This document shows, piece after piece, positions 13,401 through 22,085 of a DNA stretch of 64,000 nt. Origin of the DNA: Dryas octopetala (Eukaryota; Streptophyta; Magnoliopsida; Rosales; Rosaceae). Position 1 is the first letter of the stretch. Each line of letters starts with the position of its first letter. The notes beneath the pieces were generated by a model that saw nothing but the letters and a program-made list of their open reading frames with translations, did not search any database and was not told where the DNA came from. The stretch spans positions 18,307,614-18,371,613 of the forward strand of contig OY992836.1 in the NCBI GenBank assembly GCA_963921425.1, given 5' to 3'. The position numbers were made by a program, and so were the translations under genes.

Positions 13401-16400
13401 AAAATCATGCTTGAGGGAGAGCTAGGTTGGCTTGTACAGTTTGGTAATTGATGTTGAACCCAAAACTGAGATTTAGTTGCTTGTTTCTGTAACAGGACCA
13501 ATCTTTAAAAATCATGGTAGTGATGGTGGTCTTGAATAAACTCTTTCTGATTCAAGCTAGGAACCGTGCTAATGTGTTGATTGGTCTAAATTCTACAAGT
13601 TAGTTTGTTGCATGCATGCTCAAAGTGGTTGTTTATAATCACAATTAAATTGAAGTTTATGATTTTAATTACTTGTAGCAAACATATGAGAGTCTTTGCT
13701 TTCTTTAGATGACTGGTTAATTTTTGGGGTGACCCTCTTTGGGTAATTGGAAATCAAATTCTGGGTCCGCAATATATAATTGGAAATCAGATTCCAAAAA
13801 GACCTTTTTAGTATGAGAAACTGCAGATCCTTTTTTTTTTTTTTGACCGGTGAAAAACTGCAGATTCTTAATATTAGCTTCTGTAGTTCAACCTGGGACC
13901 AAGATATAGAACATCCTTTTCCCTAGAGACTGGTCTCTGCTTTCAATAGTCCTAAAGGAGCCCTTAGACACATATGTAAAATGAAAATGAATAGTCCTAA
14001 AAGAGCCTCACTTTAGTTTTCCTTGTATTTTAAATATCAAGGATTCTGACTAAAACTGAGATTTGTGTGTCTATATGATGATGAACCCCAATCATCAACC
14101 CCAAAACTGAGATTTGGTTGCTTTTGTCTGCAAGCTGACCAATCTTTAGAATCATGGTTGTGATGTTGCTGTTGAATGAACTCTTTCTGATTCTTGGTAG
14201 GAACAGTGCTAATGGTTGATTGGTCTAAATCTACAAACCTGTCATGGTTCCTCTGTTCTTTACTCTTCATGTAATTTCTGTAATAAATTCAGCAAGTTAG
14301 TTTATTCGAGAAATAAAAATAAGAGGATTGAATCATTTCTTCAGAATCTTTTTCAAATTTGATAAATGTTGATGATTGTATATTTCATCACAAGTGTTGT
14401 ATTGTATCTGCTTGCAAACCACCTAGTGGGTCAAAATTCAAGTCTCAGCAGAGTTGTATACTTGGTCACATATATTAATTTGATCTTCTATAACATTGGA
14501 CCCTGAAAACACTCTAATTATTTCATCCTTTTGTGCTGTGAAGAACCAAGGATGTGATTGCAAGGTACAATGAGGTCAAAAAATTGGACCAGCCATACGT
14601 TGAGCTGCAGGTACTTCAATTCACTTGAATATATAGTTTCCCATGCTTGTATCTTTTCCTTTCTTTAGAGAGAAAAAAAATCCAATAAAGTTTTAAGGCA
14701 AATGTAACAAAATCTGGGTAGACTTGCAGTTTCAAATTGTATTCTGAAAGATCTGACTGTTTTAACTTACAATTTTATACACTTTTATATAAAATTTGAT
14801 TTTAATTATAGCAGCAAACAAACCAAACTATTCACTGATAGAGAAGGTTTGAATAGCTTTATACTTTATTTTAGAAAATCAAGCTGAGGCATTACATGCT
14901 TCCCCCATAGATATTTATCATCTCATTAGTGTCTTTTCATTATGCAAATGAAGATTACTAAATTAAATTACAATTCCATTTCTCATTTTAGCTAGAGAAG
15001 GAAAATAACATCAAACTGGGCAAGGAACTTGCGGACAAGAGCTACCAGCTAAGGTAAGTAATTAACTTGAAATTAATTAATATGGTTATTTCTGAATTAA
15101 GATATTCTTGTTTGACGTGTCTGCTGAAATTGGAGAGCATGCCTTCATGCAACAGGCAGATGAAGGGAGAGGATCTTCAAGGGTTGAATATAGATGAGTT
15201 GCAGAAGCTGGAAAATATAATTGGAGCAGGACTTCGCCGGGTGATTGAAACTAAGGTTTGTGCACAAAATGTGCGAGTATTTCATTATGAACTTTATTTA
15301 TTTCTAATAAGTGATAAACTAACATGTGTGTATTGAGATATTATTTGGTTATGCAAATTTGGGATTATGACATTGTTCTTTTTGGTATATATATGTATGC
15401 ATATAGAGAAATATCTAATCGAAAACTTCCCATTACTTTCAGGAAGAAAGGATTCTGAGAGAGATTATGGAACTTGAAAGAAAGGTTAGCAAGTTAGATA
15501 CAACAAGTATTATTAGATGTACATATTTACTTAGAAAATAAGCTTTTATTGCGAATGGACCTTAAGTTTCACAAATTTGCGAATGAACCCTTTCAAGCCA
15601 AAACTGGAAGAGATTTAATTTTTAAAATGTGCAGTCTTGTTTGGGCTTCGTAATATTACGATTTTTTTTTAATCATTTATTTGGCTTCTCCCACTAATTA
15701 AAAAATGCAGGGAGCGGAGTTGGAAGAAGGGAACAACCAATTGAGGCAGAAGGTAAGCGACCACTTCCTTAATATTATTATTATTTGGTTATCATTATTA
15801 TTTCAAAAGGCTCTTAATTAAAGTTTGGTGATCTTTTTACGTTGTAATTACAGATGGTGATGTTGTCCAATAGAAACATAGGTGTGCTAATGGAGTCGGA
15901 TACCTTGATTGTCGAAGATGGTATGTTATCGGATTCTGCAACAAATGTCACCAACACCAGTAGCAGTCCTTCTCTTGAAGATGACTGCTCCGACACATTA
16001 TCTCTCAAACTCGGGTGAGCTATGCGCAATCCAATAATTATCAATGCAAAAAATTAGATAAATCGGAAATCGTTTAACTGTTTGATTAAATGGTTATCAT
16101 TTCAAAGGGTTATCGAAATTACTATATTCATTTGTTTATCCAACCACAATTGGATGTTTTAATGAGTTCCAGTTTATTTAATTTTTTACAGACGTGATCT
16201 TTGCATAGAGATTAAAAAAAAAAAAACAACTTCAATCATTGAATTATAATATGAAGTAGGTTCCACCAGTCATACCTCAACAAATGACTATCATAATTAC
16301 TATATATTCTTTAACTAATATTTAAATTTAATAAATGTAATTTGGCTTTTAATTCATTATGCTATGATGCTTATATTATTTCTTTTCATTATTTAATAAA

Positions 16401-16454
16401 AATGCTTATCAATTTACATTTTCTTTAAATTTCAGGCTTCCTTTTTCTGGCTAG
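1483..16454 (+). CDS. DAM/SVP-like MIKCc MADS-box transcription factor
   Basis: Nuclear DNA-binding regulator of the SVP/AGL24 (StMADS11) clade; Rosaceae DAM members control bud dormancy and flowering. Exons: 1483-1658, 14544-14610, 14992-15053, 15156-15255, 15443-15484, 15711-15752, 15854-16014, 16436-16454 (222 residues, all phases close). The MADS domain is residues 1-58 ([31 protein letters not shown]). The K domain is about 82-165 ([19 protein letters not shown]). The C-terminus is SSSPSLEDD...LSLKLGLPFSG, with an LxLxL EAR-type repression motif at 212-216. An in-frame TGA at 1471 fixes the start. Oddities: the N-terminus reads [10 protein letters not shown] and lacks the usual basic R/K just after Met, exon 2 is 67 nt where about 79 is usual in the clade, and intron 1 is 12.9 kb and full of transposons. 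Exons 4-6 (100, 42, 42 nt) have standard sizes. It could be a functional DAM gene or a diverging copy. Confidence 0.85.
2362..2660. mobile_element. Putative hAT-type MITE in MADS intron 1
   Basis: An AT-rich block opens with GGGCCCGTTT (2383-2392) and closes with ACCAAACGAGC (2640-2650). Inside are many subterminal AAAGCACTT/AAGTGCTTT-type motifs, a structure common in plant hAT MITEs. GCTAGAG occurs on both sides (2355-2361, 2649-2655) but the ends do not align cleanly, so the borders are uncertain. An apparent 144-codon reading frame across it is AT-rich and resembles no protein. Confidence 0.35.
2869..4948 (+). mobile_element. Non-autonomous hAT-type transposon, 2.08 kb, with 8-bp target duplication
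   Basis: GTAACAAT lies directly on both sides (2861-2868 and 4949-4956). The element starts CAAGGAGTAAAATTTCGG and ends CGAAATTTCATTCCTTG, imperfect terminal inverted repeats fitting the hAT pattern (8-bp duplication, 5' CARNG-like end). Many AAATTTCG-type subterminal motifs follow at both ends. Inside are a T/C-rich tract (3777-3900), two C-rich CCCAAACCCAG-type tracts (3930-4010, 4748-4832), a segment starting TGTGAAACCC (4023) that resembles a retrotransposon LTR, a (CT)n run and a GC-rich stretch. No transposase was recognised. A relative lies at 51378-52543 in the opposite orientation. Confidence 0.75.
4367..4427. repeat. (CT)n microsatellite, about 61 bp
   Basis: An uninterrupted CT run inside the hAT-type element, followed at once by a GC-rich stretch. 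It is likely to vary in length between individuals. Confidence 0.9.
5070..5088. repeat. (AT)n microsatellite after an A tract
   Basis: A short AT run of about 19 bp preceded by an A tract, 120 bp downstream of the hAT-type element in MADS intron 1. Confidence 0.8.
5790..6222. mobile_element. Mutator-type foldback MITE, 433 bp, with 9-bp target duplication
   Basis: TAAAGTAAA flanks both ends (5781-5789, 6223-6231), the 9-bp duplication typical of Mutator-like elements. The left arm (about 5790-5955) and right arm (about 6056-6222) are near-perfect inverted repeats of about 165 bp, with landmarks GTACCTAAACTTTTATT and AATGAATTTCTGTTAAAATT and their complements. The loop is an AT-rich centre of about 100 bp. 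Similar short reading frames on the two strands (5836-6039 and 5993-6175) only reflect the two arms. RNA from the intron could fold into a long hairpin. Confidence 0.85.
6547..6935. mobile_element. Putative hAT-type MITE in MADS intron 1
   Basis: It starts near AGGGTCTGTTTGAGAGTA and ends near GCCAAACAAACT. Inside are repeated AAAGCACTTT/AAGTGCTTTT motifs like those of the block at 2362-2660. No clear target duplication was found; borders are approximate. Confidence 0.35.
6936..8411. other. MADS intron 1, AT-rich stretch without recognised genes
   Basis: I see no conserved coding segment here. From about 8265 the sequence (CATATCGGTTAATCTCGGG and neighbours) resembles the LTR-like pieces nearby and may be a decayed retroelement end. 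Confidence 0.4.
8412..8708 (+). mobile_element. Partial TRIM retrotransposon with truncated 3' LTR
   Basis: The left LTR (8412-8533, TGTTGAGAG...TCTATCA) is followed directly by a primer-binding-site-like TGGTATTAGAAC (8534-8545), a degenerate form of the initiator-Met tRNA complement TGGTATCAGAGC. A short interior follows (CCACGTGTTAGGCTC, GCGGGG purine tract). A second LTR starts at 8649 but stops matching after about 60 bp. It is a relative of the complete copy at 11726-12065. Confidence 0.65.
8790..9180 (+). other. Retroelement-like remnant, unclassified
   Basis: GTCCCACACATCGGTTATG followed by TGGTATTAGAGCC resembles an LTR end next to a tRNA-Met-type primer binding site. The rest (to about 9117) is not recognisable and has no long reading frame. 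Confidence 0.3.
9326..9500 (+). mobile_element. 3' half of a TRIM retrotransposon
   Basis: TGTCTACATGTTAGG...CTACACGTGCGGG matches the interior 3' part of the complete TRIM. An LTR-like sequence follows from 9384 (TGTTGAGAGAGATTCC...CCAATTGGTTTTGCG). The 5' LTR and primer binding site are missing. Confidence 0.55.
9498..9880 (+). pseudogene. Copia retrotransposon RNase H remnant
   Basis: Translation from 9498 gives [19 protein letters not shown], then [13 protein letters not shown] and TRHLKDDY. These match the Ty1/Copia RNase H region (the KxxTVxxSSxEAEYRAL and EISWLRSL-LxDLG motifs and the TKHIEVDYH region). A stop at about 9729 and a frameshift (FVRR continues in another frame) show decay. 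It continues weakly to about 9850 where a DQ-NIFTK-like end would be. It is nested in MADS intron 1 and is not functional. Confidence 0.7.
9881..11725. other. MADS intron 1, no recognisable gene
   Basis: No conserved protein or RNA was recognised. Short reading frames such as 10762-10953 have no family features. Around 11500-11650 there are LTR-like words (GCATCCCACATTAGCTTAG, GTGGGATGGACG) suggesting another eroded retroelement. Confidence 0.4.
11726..12065 (+). mobile_element. Complete TRIM retrotransposon, 340 bp
   Basis: Two LTRs of 113 bp each (11726-11838 and 11953-12065) begin TGTTGAGA and end TCTATCA. TGGTATCAGAGC (11839-11850), directly after the left LTR, is the primer binding site for initiator-Met tRNA. 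A 114-bp interior has no coding capacity and ends in a purine-rich GCGGGGGTG before the right LTR. A 4- to 5-bp direct repeat (A)TTTG flanks the element (11721-11725 and 12065/12066-12069). This is the hallmark structure of terminal-repeat retrotransposons in miniature, which depend on other elements for movement. Confidence 0.88.
12066..13454. other. MADS intron 1, no recognisable gene
   Basis: Nothing with clear coding or RNA features. The stretch around 12330-12480 (GTTTAGGGCC...GCGCCCTAGGGTTTCG) is slightly richer in GC, but no family is recognised. Confidence 0.35.
13455..14310. repeat. Direct duplication of about 170-210 bp upstream of MADS exon 2
   Basis: The block near 13455-13610 (CCCAAAACTGAGATTTAGTTG ... 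CTCTTTCTGATTC ... GATTGGTCTAAAT) recurs at 14098-14300 (CCCCAAAACTGAGATTTGG ... CTCTTTCTGATTC ... GATTGGTCTAAAT). The copies are clearly diverged and lie about 645 bp apart. They sit 240-1090 bp before exon 2. Confidence 0.8.
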
Positions 16455-16954
16455 AATGTGGAGAAAGATGGGAGTATATGTATGATATTATAATTAATAA
16501 ATAAGGTCGTGGTTTTAAGAGTTACCGTTAGTTGTATGTCTAAAGTTGGTACAGAGTTGGCTTGAAAAAAAATTGGTATAAAATGGGAAGACATGGCTAG
16601 TAGATCAATTTCCTTTAAATATGTTTATGAATGTTGCAAGTAGTATTATGTAATGCATTTACTAATTACTCTTATTATATTAAATTATCATATTTAAGAC
16701 TATGTCGTTTATGAAAACTGAGTATTGTGATTGAAAAGATGGTGGAAAATTTCATTAAAAAGACGATGGTGGAAAGGTTGTTTAACGAAATTTCAAAGAC
16801 AAGTTTTATGGTTCTTGAATCTTAATTTTTTTAGGGGAATGCTTGGGGTAGTTGGGTGCACCCTTGAATCCTTGATGGTCCTCCATGTCCACGCGAATTG
16901 AAATGCCAAATTAGAAATCAAAATGTTTTCATTAAAAAGATCATTTTTTGCACC
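16455..16954 (+). other. 3' UTR and downstream flank of the MADS gene
   Basis: Continuous similarity with the flank of the upstream gene (226-745): AATGTGGAGAAAGATG, GGAAGACATGGCTAGTAGA, and AATTGAAATG before a TTTTCATTAAAAA tract. AATAAATAA at about 16496 could serve as a polyadenylation signal. The similarity stops near 16950, where the repeat block begins. Confidence 0.6.
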
Positions 16955-17148
16955 CTAAATCATTTTAGGTCCATTGACTTTAAATACCAAACTTTAATAA
17001 TTTTTTAGTTTAGGTACTAAAATTTAATAGCATTTTAATTTAAATACTAGTTGAAAAGTCAAACAAACTAATAAAGTGAAGGGTACTAGAATTCATAAAA
17101 ATTACATCATATGCCACTACAATAAAAAAATTTAAAATATTCCCAACT

Positions 17149-17388
17149 AACCACCGGCCACCTCCGTCCGGCCGACCACCGGCCACCGCCGTCCGGCCGC
17201 CCATCGGCCACCGCCGTCCGGCCGCCCACCGGCCACCGCCGTCCGACCGACCACCAGCCACCTCCGTCCGACCGACCACCGGCCACCGGCCACCTCCGTC
17301 TGGCCGACCACCGGCCACCTCCGTCCGGCCGACCATCAGCCACCGCCGTCCGGCCGGCCAACCACCAACCACCGGCCAACGCCGTTCA
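17149..17388. repeat. GC-rich minisatellite (CCACCGGCCACCGCCGTCCGG type)
   Basis: About 240 bp of imperfect short tandem repeats built from CCACCGGCCACC, (G/T)CCGTCCGGCCG and CGACCACC units, sharply GC-rich in an AT-rich background. The minus strand stays open over it (17040-17483) and would encode Gly/Arg/Trp-rich repeats such as GRPDGGGRW, but this follows from the repeat composition and is not evidence of a gene. A tRNA-like sequence follows at once. Confidence 0.8.
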
Positions 17389-17406
17389 ACAACACAAAAA
17401 TAACTT

Positions 17407-17473
17407 GGCATAGAAGGGATTCGAACCCCTCTCATGCAAGAGAAAGAGGCACCTCTTACCACTACACTACATA
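17407..17473 (-). tRNA. tRNA-like sequence, probably non-functional
   Basis: Read on the minus strand it contains TAGTGTAGTGGTAAGAG, like a D-arm/A box, and GGGGTTCGAATCCCTT, a T-arm with a perfect B box (GGTTCGAATCC, at 17418-17428). The 5' seven bases (TATTATG) do not pair with the 3' CTATGCC, so a normal acceptor stem is missing. It is probably a tRNA-derived piece of a transposon or an eroded tRNA gene. Confidence 0.35.
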
Positions 17474-17549
17474 ATAATTTCAATAAAAGTACTACTTTGA
17501 CCTCTATTTATCCAATATTGTAATACAATTTAAAAAAAAAAAAATTAAT

Positions 17550-20260
17550 TCAGTCACAAGTCACAAGTTAAACTGTGACTGTCATGGTAAGTTGAAAGAG
17601 ATACATTTCCCAATTGCACTAGTAATTATTTTGTATACAAAATATTGCTTTGACCTTTATTTATACTACATTGTAGTACAATTTTTTCAAAAACATTCAA
17701 TCAAGTCACAACTTAACCGTGACTGTCTCATAATTTAGTTGTGATTGTTCTGTAGTCACAACTAAATCTGAAGTTGTGACTGTCACAATTTGAAAAAGAT
17801 AGACCATAAACTCCAGCATGCAAACTATAGAAAGTACACCTAAACCACCCCCAAAACTCATATAACAAAATTTGAAATTGTGACTAATATTAAGAAAAAG
17901 ATAAGTTTAACATAAAAGACCTAAATGTTTAACATAAAAGCTCACGTAAAATAGAGAAAGGTTCAGAGTATCCCCTACATAACCATCAAAAATATTTCAA
18001 ATTCCCAAAGAACAAATTCATAGTTAATAGGCTTAAAGCAACCTTGCTTACCAAGACCAGCATTCTTATTTACTACCCATTTTGAGTTTTATTACTTGTT
18101 TTACTGAAAAAACTCTGAGTTGGTCATTGAGCAATGAATTAATTTCAAAAAATGACAAATCCATGAACAATACATGGAAACCCATAATCAACATCAATGC
18201 AAAAGTATCGGTAAACCTATTCTGCCAAAAAGAGGGGGAAAAAGGAAACAAAAGCCCAAATGATTCAATGGTTCTAACCTTATTACTCTCAAAGAAAAAA
18301 TTACAAAGGTAGCAAAATGAAAATCATAATTTAGAAGACATTAAAAAAACGCATACTTGTCATAAGAATGGAAAAGAAGTCACAATGAAAACCGAACATA
18401 CATGCAAATACAAAGTCGCAATTTGACATCAAAATTCAAAACCTTTGTGGCACTCACTGTAATGCACTAAGTCTTCTTTTGTGTAAAGTAATTGATTTGA
18501 ACCTAATTTATATGATATTGTGTATATATATATTTTTTAAAATAATTAATCCAGTCAGTCACAACTAATTAAATCTAAGTTGTGACTGTCATAATTTAGT
18601 TGTAACTGTTCGACAGTCACAACTTTATATTTTAGTTGTGACTGACTGTTTCACAACAAAATTAAGAGACTCCTTGAAGGTATAACAATTAAGTACTAGT
18701 AGGCTACAAGGTCATCAAGATATCATAATATCATATGCTAACCCCAATATAAAGACAATATCATTGTACAAATGACAATGCATCTACATAAGCATACAAG
18801 TCCTATCATTTACTATTTTGTAATTAGAGAATGCAAATTTGGATTGTACACATTCGAACTTCACCTAGTACTGCATATGTACTAGGTCTAATAACTTCAA
18901 CCTTTCCACAACCTTAGAAAGTTTTCTCTATTTGATGAGGTCTAATGACATAACAATGTGTGTATGTAATCAACCAAATTTTCATGACATAACACAGGTG
19001 TATATGTAATCAATCAAATTGTCATGTAACTCTGAATTATATAAGCAAAAAATATGCAGAAAAAAATTGCAACCTCACTAGAATCAACAATAAGAACAAA
19101 CAAAGAACCCTTTTGCTCATAAAACACCTAATCATGCAAACTTTACTTTCCTTTTGGCATCTGCCATAGTTTTCTCAACTAATCAACATAAGCTACAAAA
19201 ATTAAAACTCAATAGAACCAAAATCACTACCAAAACTCATATAACAACTAATTAACAAAATCAGAAGTTGTGACTGAGATCAGAAAAGATAAGTTTAACA
19301 TAAAACACCTTGATGTTTGACATAAAAGCTCACATAAAAATGAGATTTTCATTAAACAAATACATTAAATATATACACTCTAAGAAGAAAATTTAACCTG
19401 TGACTATCAAGCAGAACAACTTGAAATTCATCTTTATCTTTCTATATCTCAAACTAAAAAAATGCAGAAAAGATAGAAAAGAAAAAATTGAAAATCGCAG
19501 ATCAAACCCTAAATAATCAAACTAATAAAAGATTTTATTGCAACAAATCACAGAAAGAAAATATTTAAAATGAAAATCAAAACCAAATCCCTAAAAGCTC
19601 GAAGCAAGTTGATCAATTAAAAGTCATAATCAACCAAATTGATAAAGAAAACATATTCAAAATGAAAATCAAAACCAACGCTATGAATATATTGCTGCCA
19701 TTCATTTGACAAATAGACCATTGATTTGGAACTCTTATACTTGCCATAATATTCACTGTAGTCAGTCTCAACATCAGTAGAAATTACACTGGTAGATGAA
19801 GAAGCACTTTTATGAAGCACAACACTATTATTGTTTAAATTCTCAATCTCATTCTCCAAAACCAAATCTTTTACAACTATGTCCACATATTTACTAGTTG
19901 ATATTTCCGCATATGCCAACATAAGTTGCAAATCATCACACAGTCCAAAAAGCAATTAGAGCACCCAACAAGTTCATACCTCAACTTAAAAAGTCCTAAC
20001 TTCAAGTTAAACCTCAAACAAACCTTACTAGTTATATCAATAAACGATGAAGTCATAGACAACTTAACCATGAAAATGTCTGAGCCATAGCAACAACGTC
20101 CTATTATGAAATTTTCCATCACCTTTAAGATTAAAAACAAAAAAACAATAATTAATAAAAACTGTGACTGAACTTAGAAGGTAATGAGCAATTGTGACTG
20201 AGCTCCATAATTAATGCCTAAATTTATTATTAGAAGCTGTGACTGAACTCCAAAATTACA
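17550..20260. repeat. Dispersed TGTGACTG motif array with a 1.4-kb-spaced direct repeat
   Basis: TGTGACTG or its complement CAGTCACA recurs at least ten times in 2.7 kb (clusters near 17570, 17710-17790, 18560-18655, 19265, 20161-20240), often as inverted pairs around ATAATTTAGT. A longer block recurs directly: AAAGATAAGTTTAACATAAAA ... ATAAAAGCTCAC near 17895-17950 and again near 19285-19335. The pattern suggests subterminal or internal repeats of a large DNA transposon, consistent with the transposase fragment inside it. Confidence 0.6.
19617..20140 (-). pseudogene. Fragment of a Mutator-like (mudrA-type) transposase N-terminus
   Basis: On the minus strand 20140 to about 19930 encodes MENFIIGRCCYGSD...FIDITSKVCLRFNL...FKLRYELVG. 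In another frame it continues as DDLQLMLAYAEISTSKYVDI (19955-19617), followed by an acidic/Ser-rich stretch. The order resembles the PB1-like N-terminal part of plant MULE transposases (ITYxELVxxVCxRF, LRYxLPG, DDxDLxxMLxYA). The two halves overlap in different frames, so a frameshift near 19935-19955 breaks the gene. No catalytic DDE region was found. The family call is from memory of the pattern and is moderate. Confidence 0.5.
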
Positions 20261-22085
20261 GAATAATAACTCTAATGCAGAAACCATAATAATAGAACAA
20301 TAACATACATAACGAGAAATAGTAATCAAATCAAATACATAAGGAAAAACAGAGCCAAGCCTAAAGTCCAAAATTAAACAATATACAAAACTTGAAAAAA
20401 CTCAAAAGTTACACAAAGATAACAAAAATCGCAACTCAAACCCTAGGAAAAATAATAGCACAAATTCAAAAGAAACATAATCCAGACAAATAATTCATTG
20501 TGAGTTTCATCATATACTCAGATTTTGAAGAAAAAACATAGTTCAAACTTACAATGAAGATCACAAATTCTAAACAATCAATGAAAAACCCTAAATTACA
20601 TGCGAAATCAAAACTTACAATAAACTTCAACATTGACACAACATCAATTTACAAAATCGCACAACCAAACGAAGAAAAGCAGAGAGCGATCACATACCTT
20701 TACAACCAAGCGAGCTCACCAAACTCACATCAAAATCTCCAGAAATTGCACAAACAAATGCAGAGAATATTTGCGTGAGAGAGACGATCACAAACGAAAA
20801 CAGAAAAAAAAAAAAAAAAAAAAAGAGAAGTGGCCAAACGACCTAATTTAAAAGAGTCATATTTTAATGACGATCACAGCAAAACTATTTTAAGGAACTT
20901 CAAGTTCCATCAGATATGGGCCAAAGGGCAAATCTGTCAATAATAAGGCCCAATAGAAATTGGTTGTTAGTTTGTGACCTATTCTGAAAATTAACTCCAT
21001 AAATTAGTAGCCCAACCCAAAAATTATATGGTCTTACTGGTTTTCTAAAACATTATTGGGATTAGGTATTTAACCCAAATTTTCTCAATCATTTTTCATT
21101 AAAAATTTCACACAGTCTCTCATAATAATCGGACTCTCCAAAATAATTTAAATAATTAATTTGAAGGTTTGGTGAGCCTCAAATAAGTATGAACTAAAAT
21201 TTATTGGGTTGAAAAATTTTCACTCCAAGTCCAACCTAAGTGCAACATGTGTTTTTTTTTTTTTTTAAACATGCTCATATAAATTAAAAAGTCGAATTGG
21301 GTTTATTGGGATTCGTGTTAATCCAATCCATATTGCACATGGTATAAATTGATGTAAATAGTTTTTTAAAAAATGTTACAATTGACACTTCTATTTTTGT
21401 AAATAAAAATAAACGTAGTGTATAAAACTTATTTCTCTTTGGAAATTGTGAATTTGCAATGCACCAAACTTTGTACAAGCTATTGCCAATTTGGGAATCA
21501 TTGAACAACTATCTCCAATCCATTTGTGCATGAATGAATATGTTGCCACAAGAATTGCATTTGTCATTTCTTATGCCAAATGTGGGGAAAAGAATGACAT
21601 TCATATTTGGTGTCAAAAATGGTTGGCCTATATTTTTAGCTTTGAAGAAAAAAGAAAAGGCAAGTAGGGCTCATATGGAAAAAGATGAAAGAGAAAAAGG
21701 AATGTATCCCTATCAATTATGCATTCAAAAGAAGAAAAATAGACAAATTATACATAACCATCATAGAATACATTTGCAATACTCGACGACTCCGCCCTTC
21801 TTATGAGGGCAGTGTTTTGCACGCTCCGCCAACGCGCGTGAACTTAATAAATACGCTCATTAACGTTCATTTTTTTTTTTAAAGAAAAAGGGAAAAAAAT
21901 AGTTGTCTCCGATTGGTTAGTTACATTACAAATTACGACCCGCTCCTACGCGGCCAAAACCCTCTCAGCTCTCGTCGCACATTGTTTTCTCTCTGATTTG
22001 ACTGAGTTTTCACAAAGCCTAATGCTCACTCACTGAGTCACTCGACTCGCCCGAGTTTCGATTCCAAGCCCTTCGCTGATTCGCC
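20261..22085. other. Intergenic region upstream of the SUMO protease gene
   Basis: 20261-20880 continues the AT-rich repeat block and ends in a long A tract (about 20803-20823). From about 21790 the sequence becomes less AT-rich (CTCCGCC, CCAACGCGCGTG, CGATTGGTTAG), fitting the promoter and 5' UTR of the gene starting at 22086. No clear TATA box was assigned. Confidence 0.4.

Noticed and set aside
17040-17483. 147-codon minus-strand frame with Gly/Arg/Trp repeats
   Set aside because: It is produced by the GC-rich minisatellite; no start context, no flanking conserved domain and no splice structure support a gene.
17115-21420. A CACTA transposon from CACTACAATAAAA (17115) to ACGTAGTG (21413)
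   Set aside because: The right end matches the left only over a few bases and the 3-bp flanks differ (TGC and TAT). The coding relic inside looks like a MULE, not a CACTA transposase.
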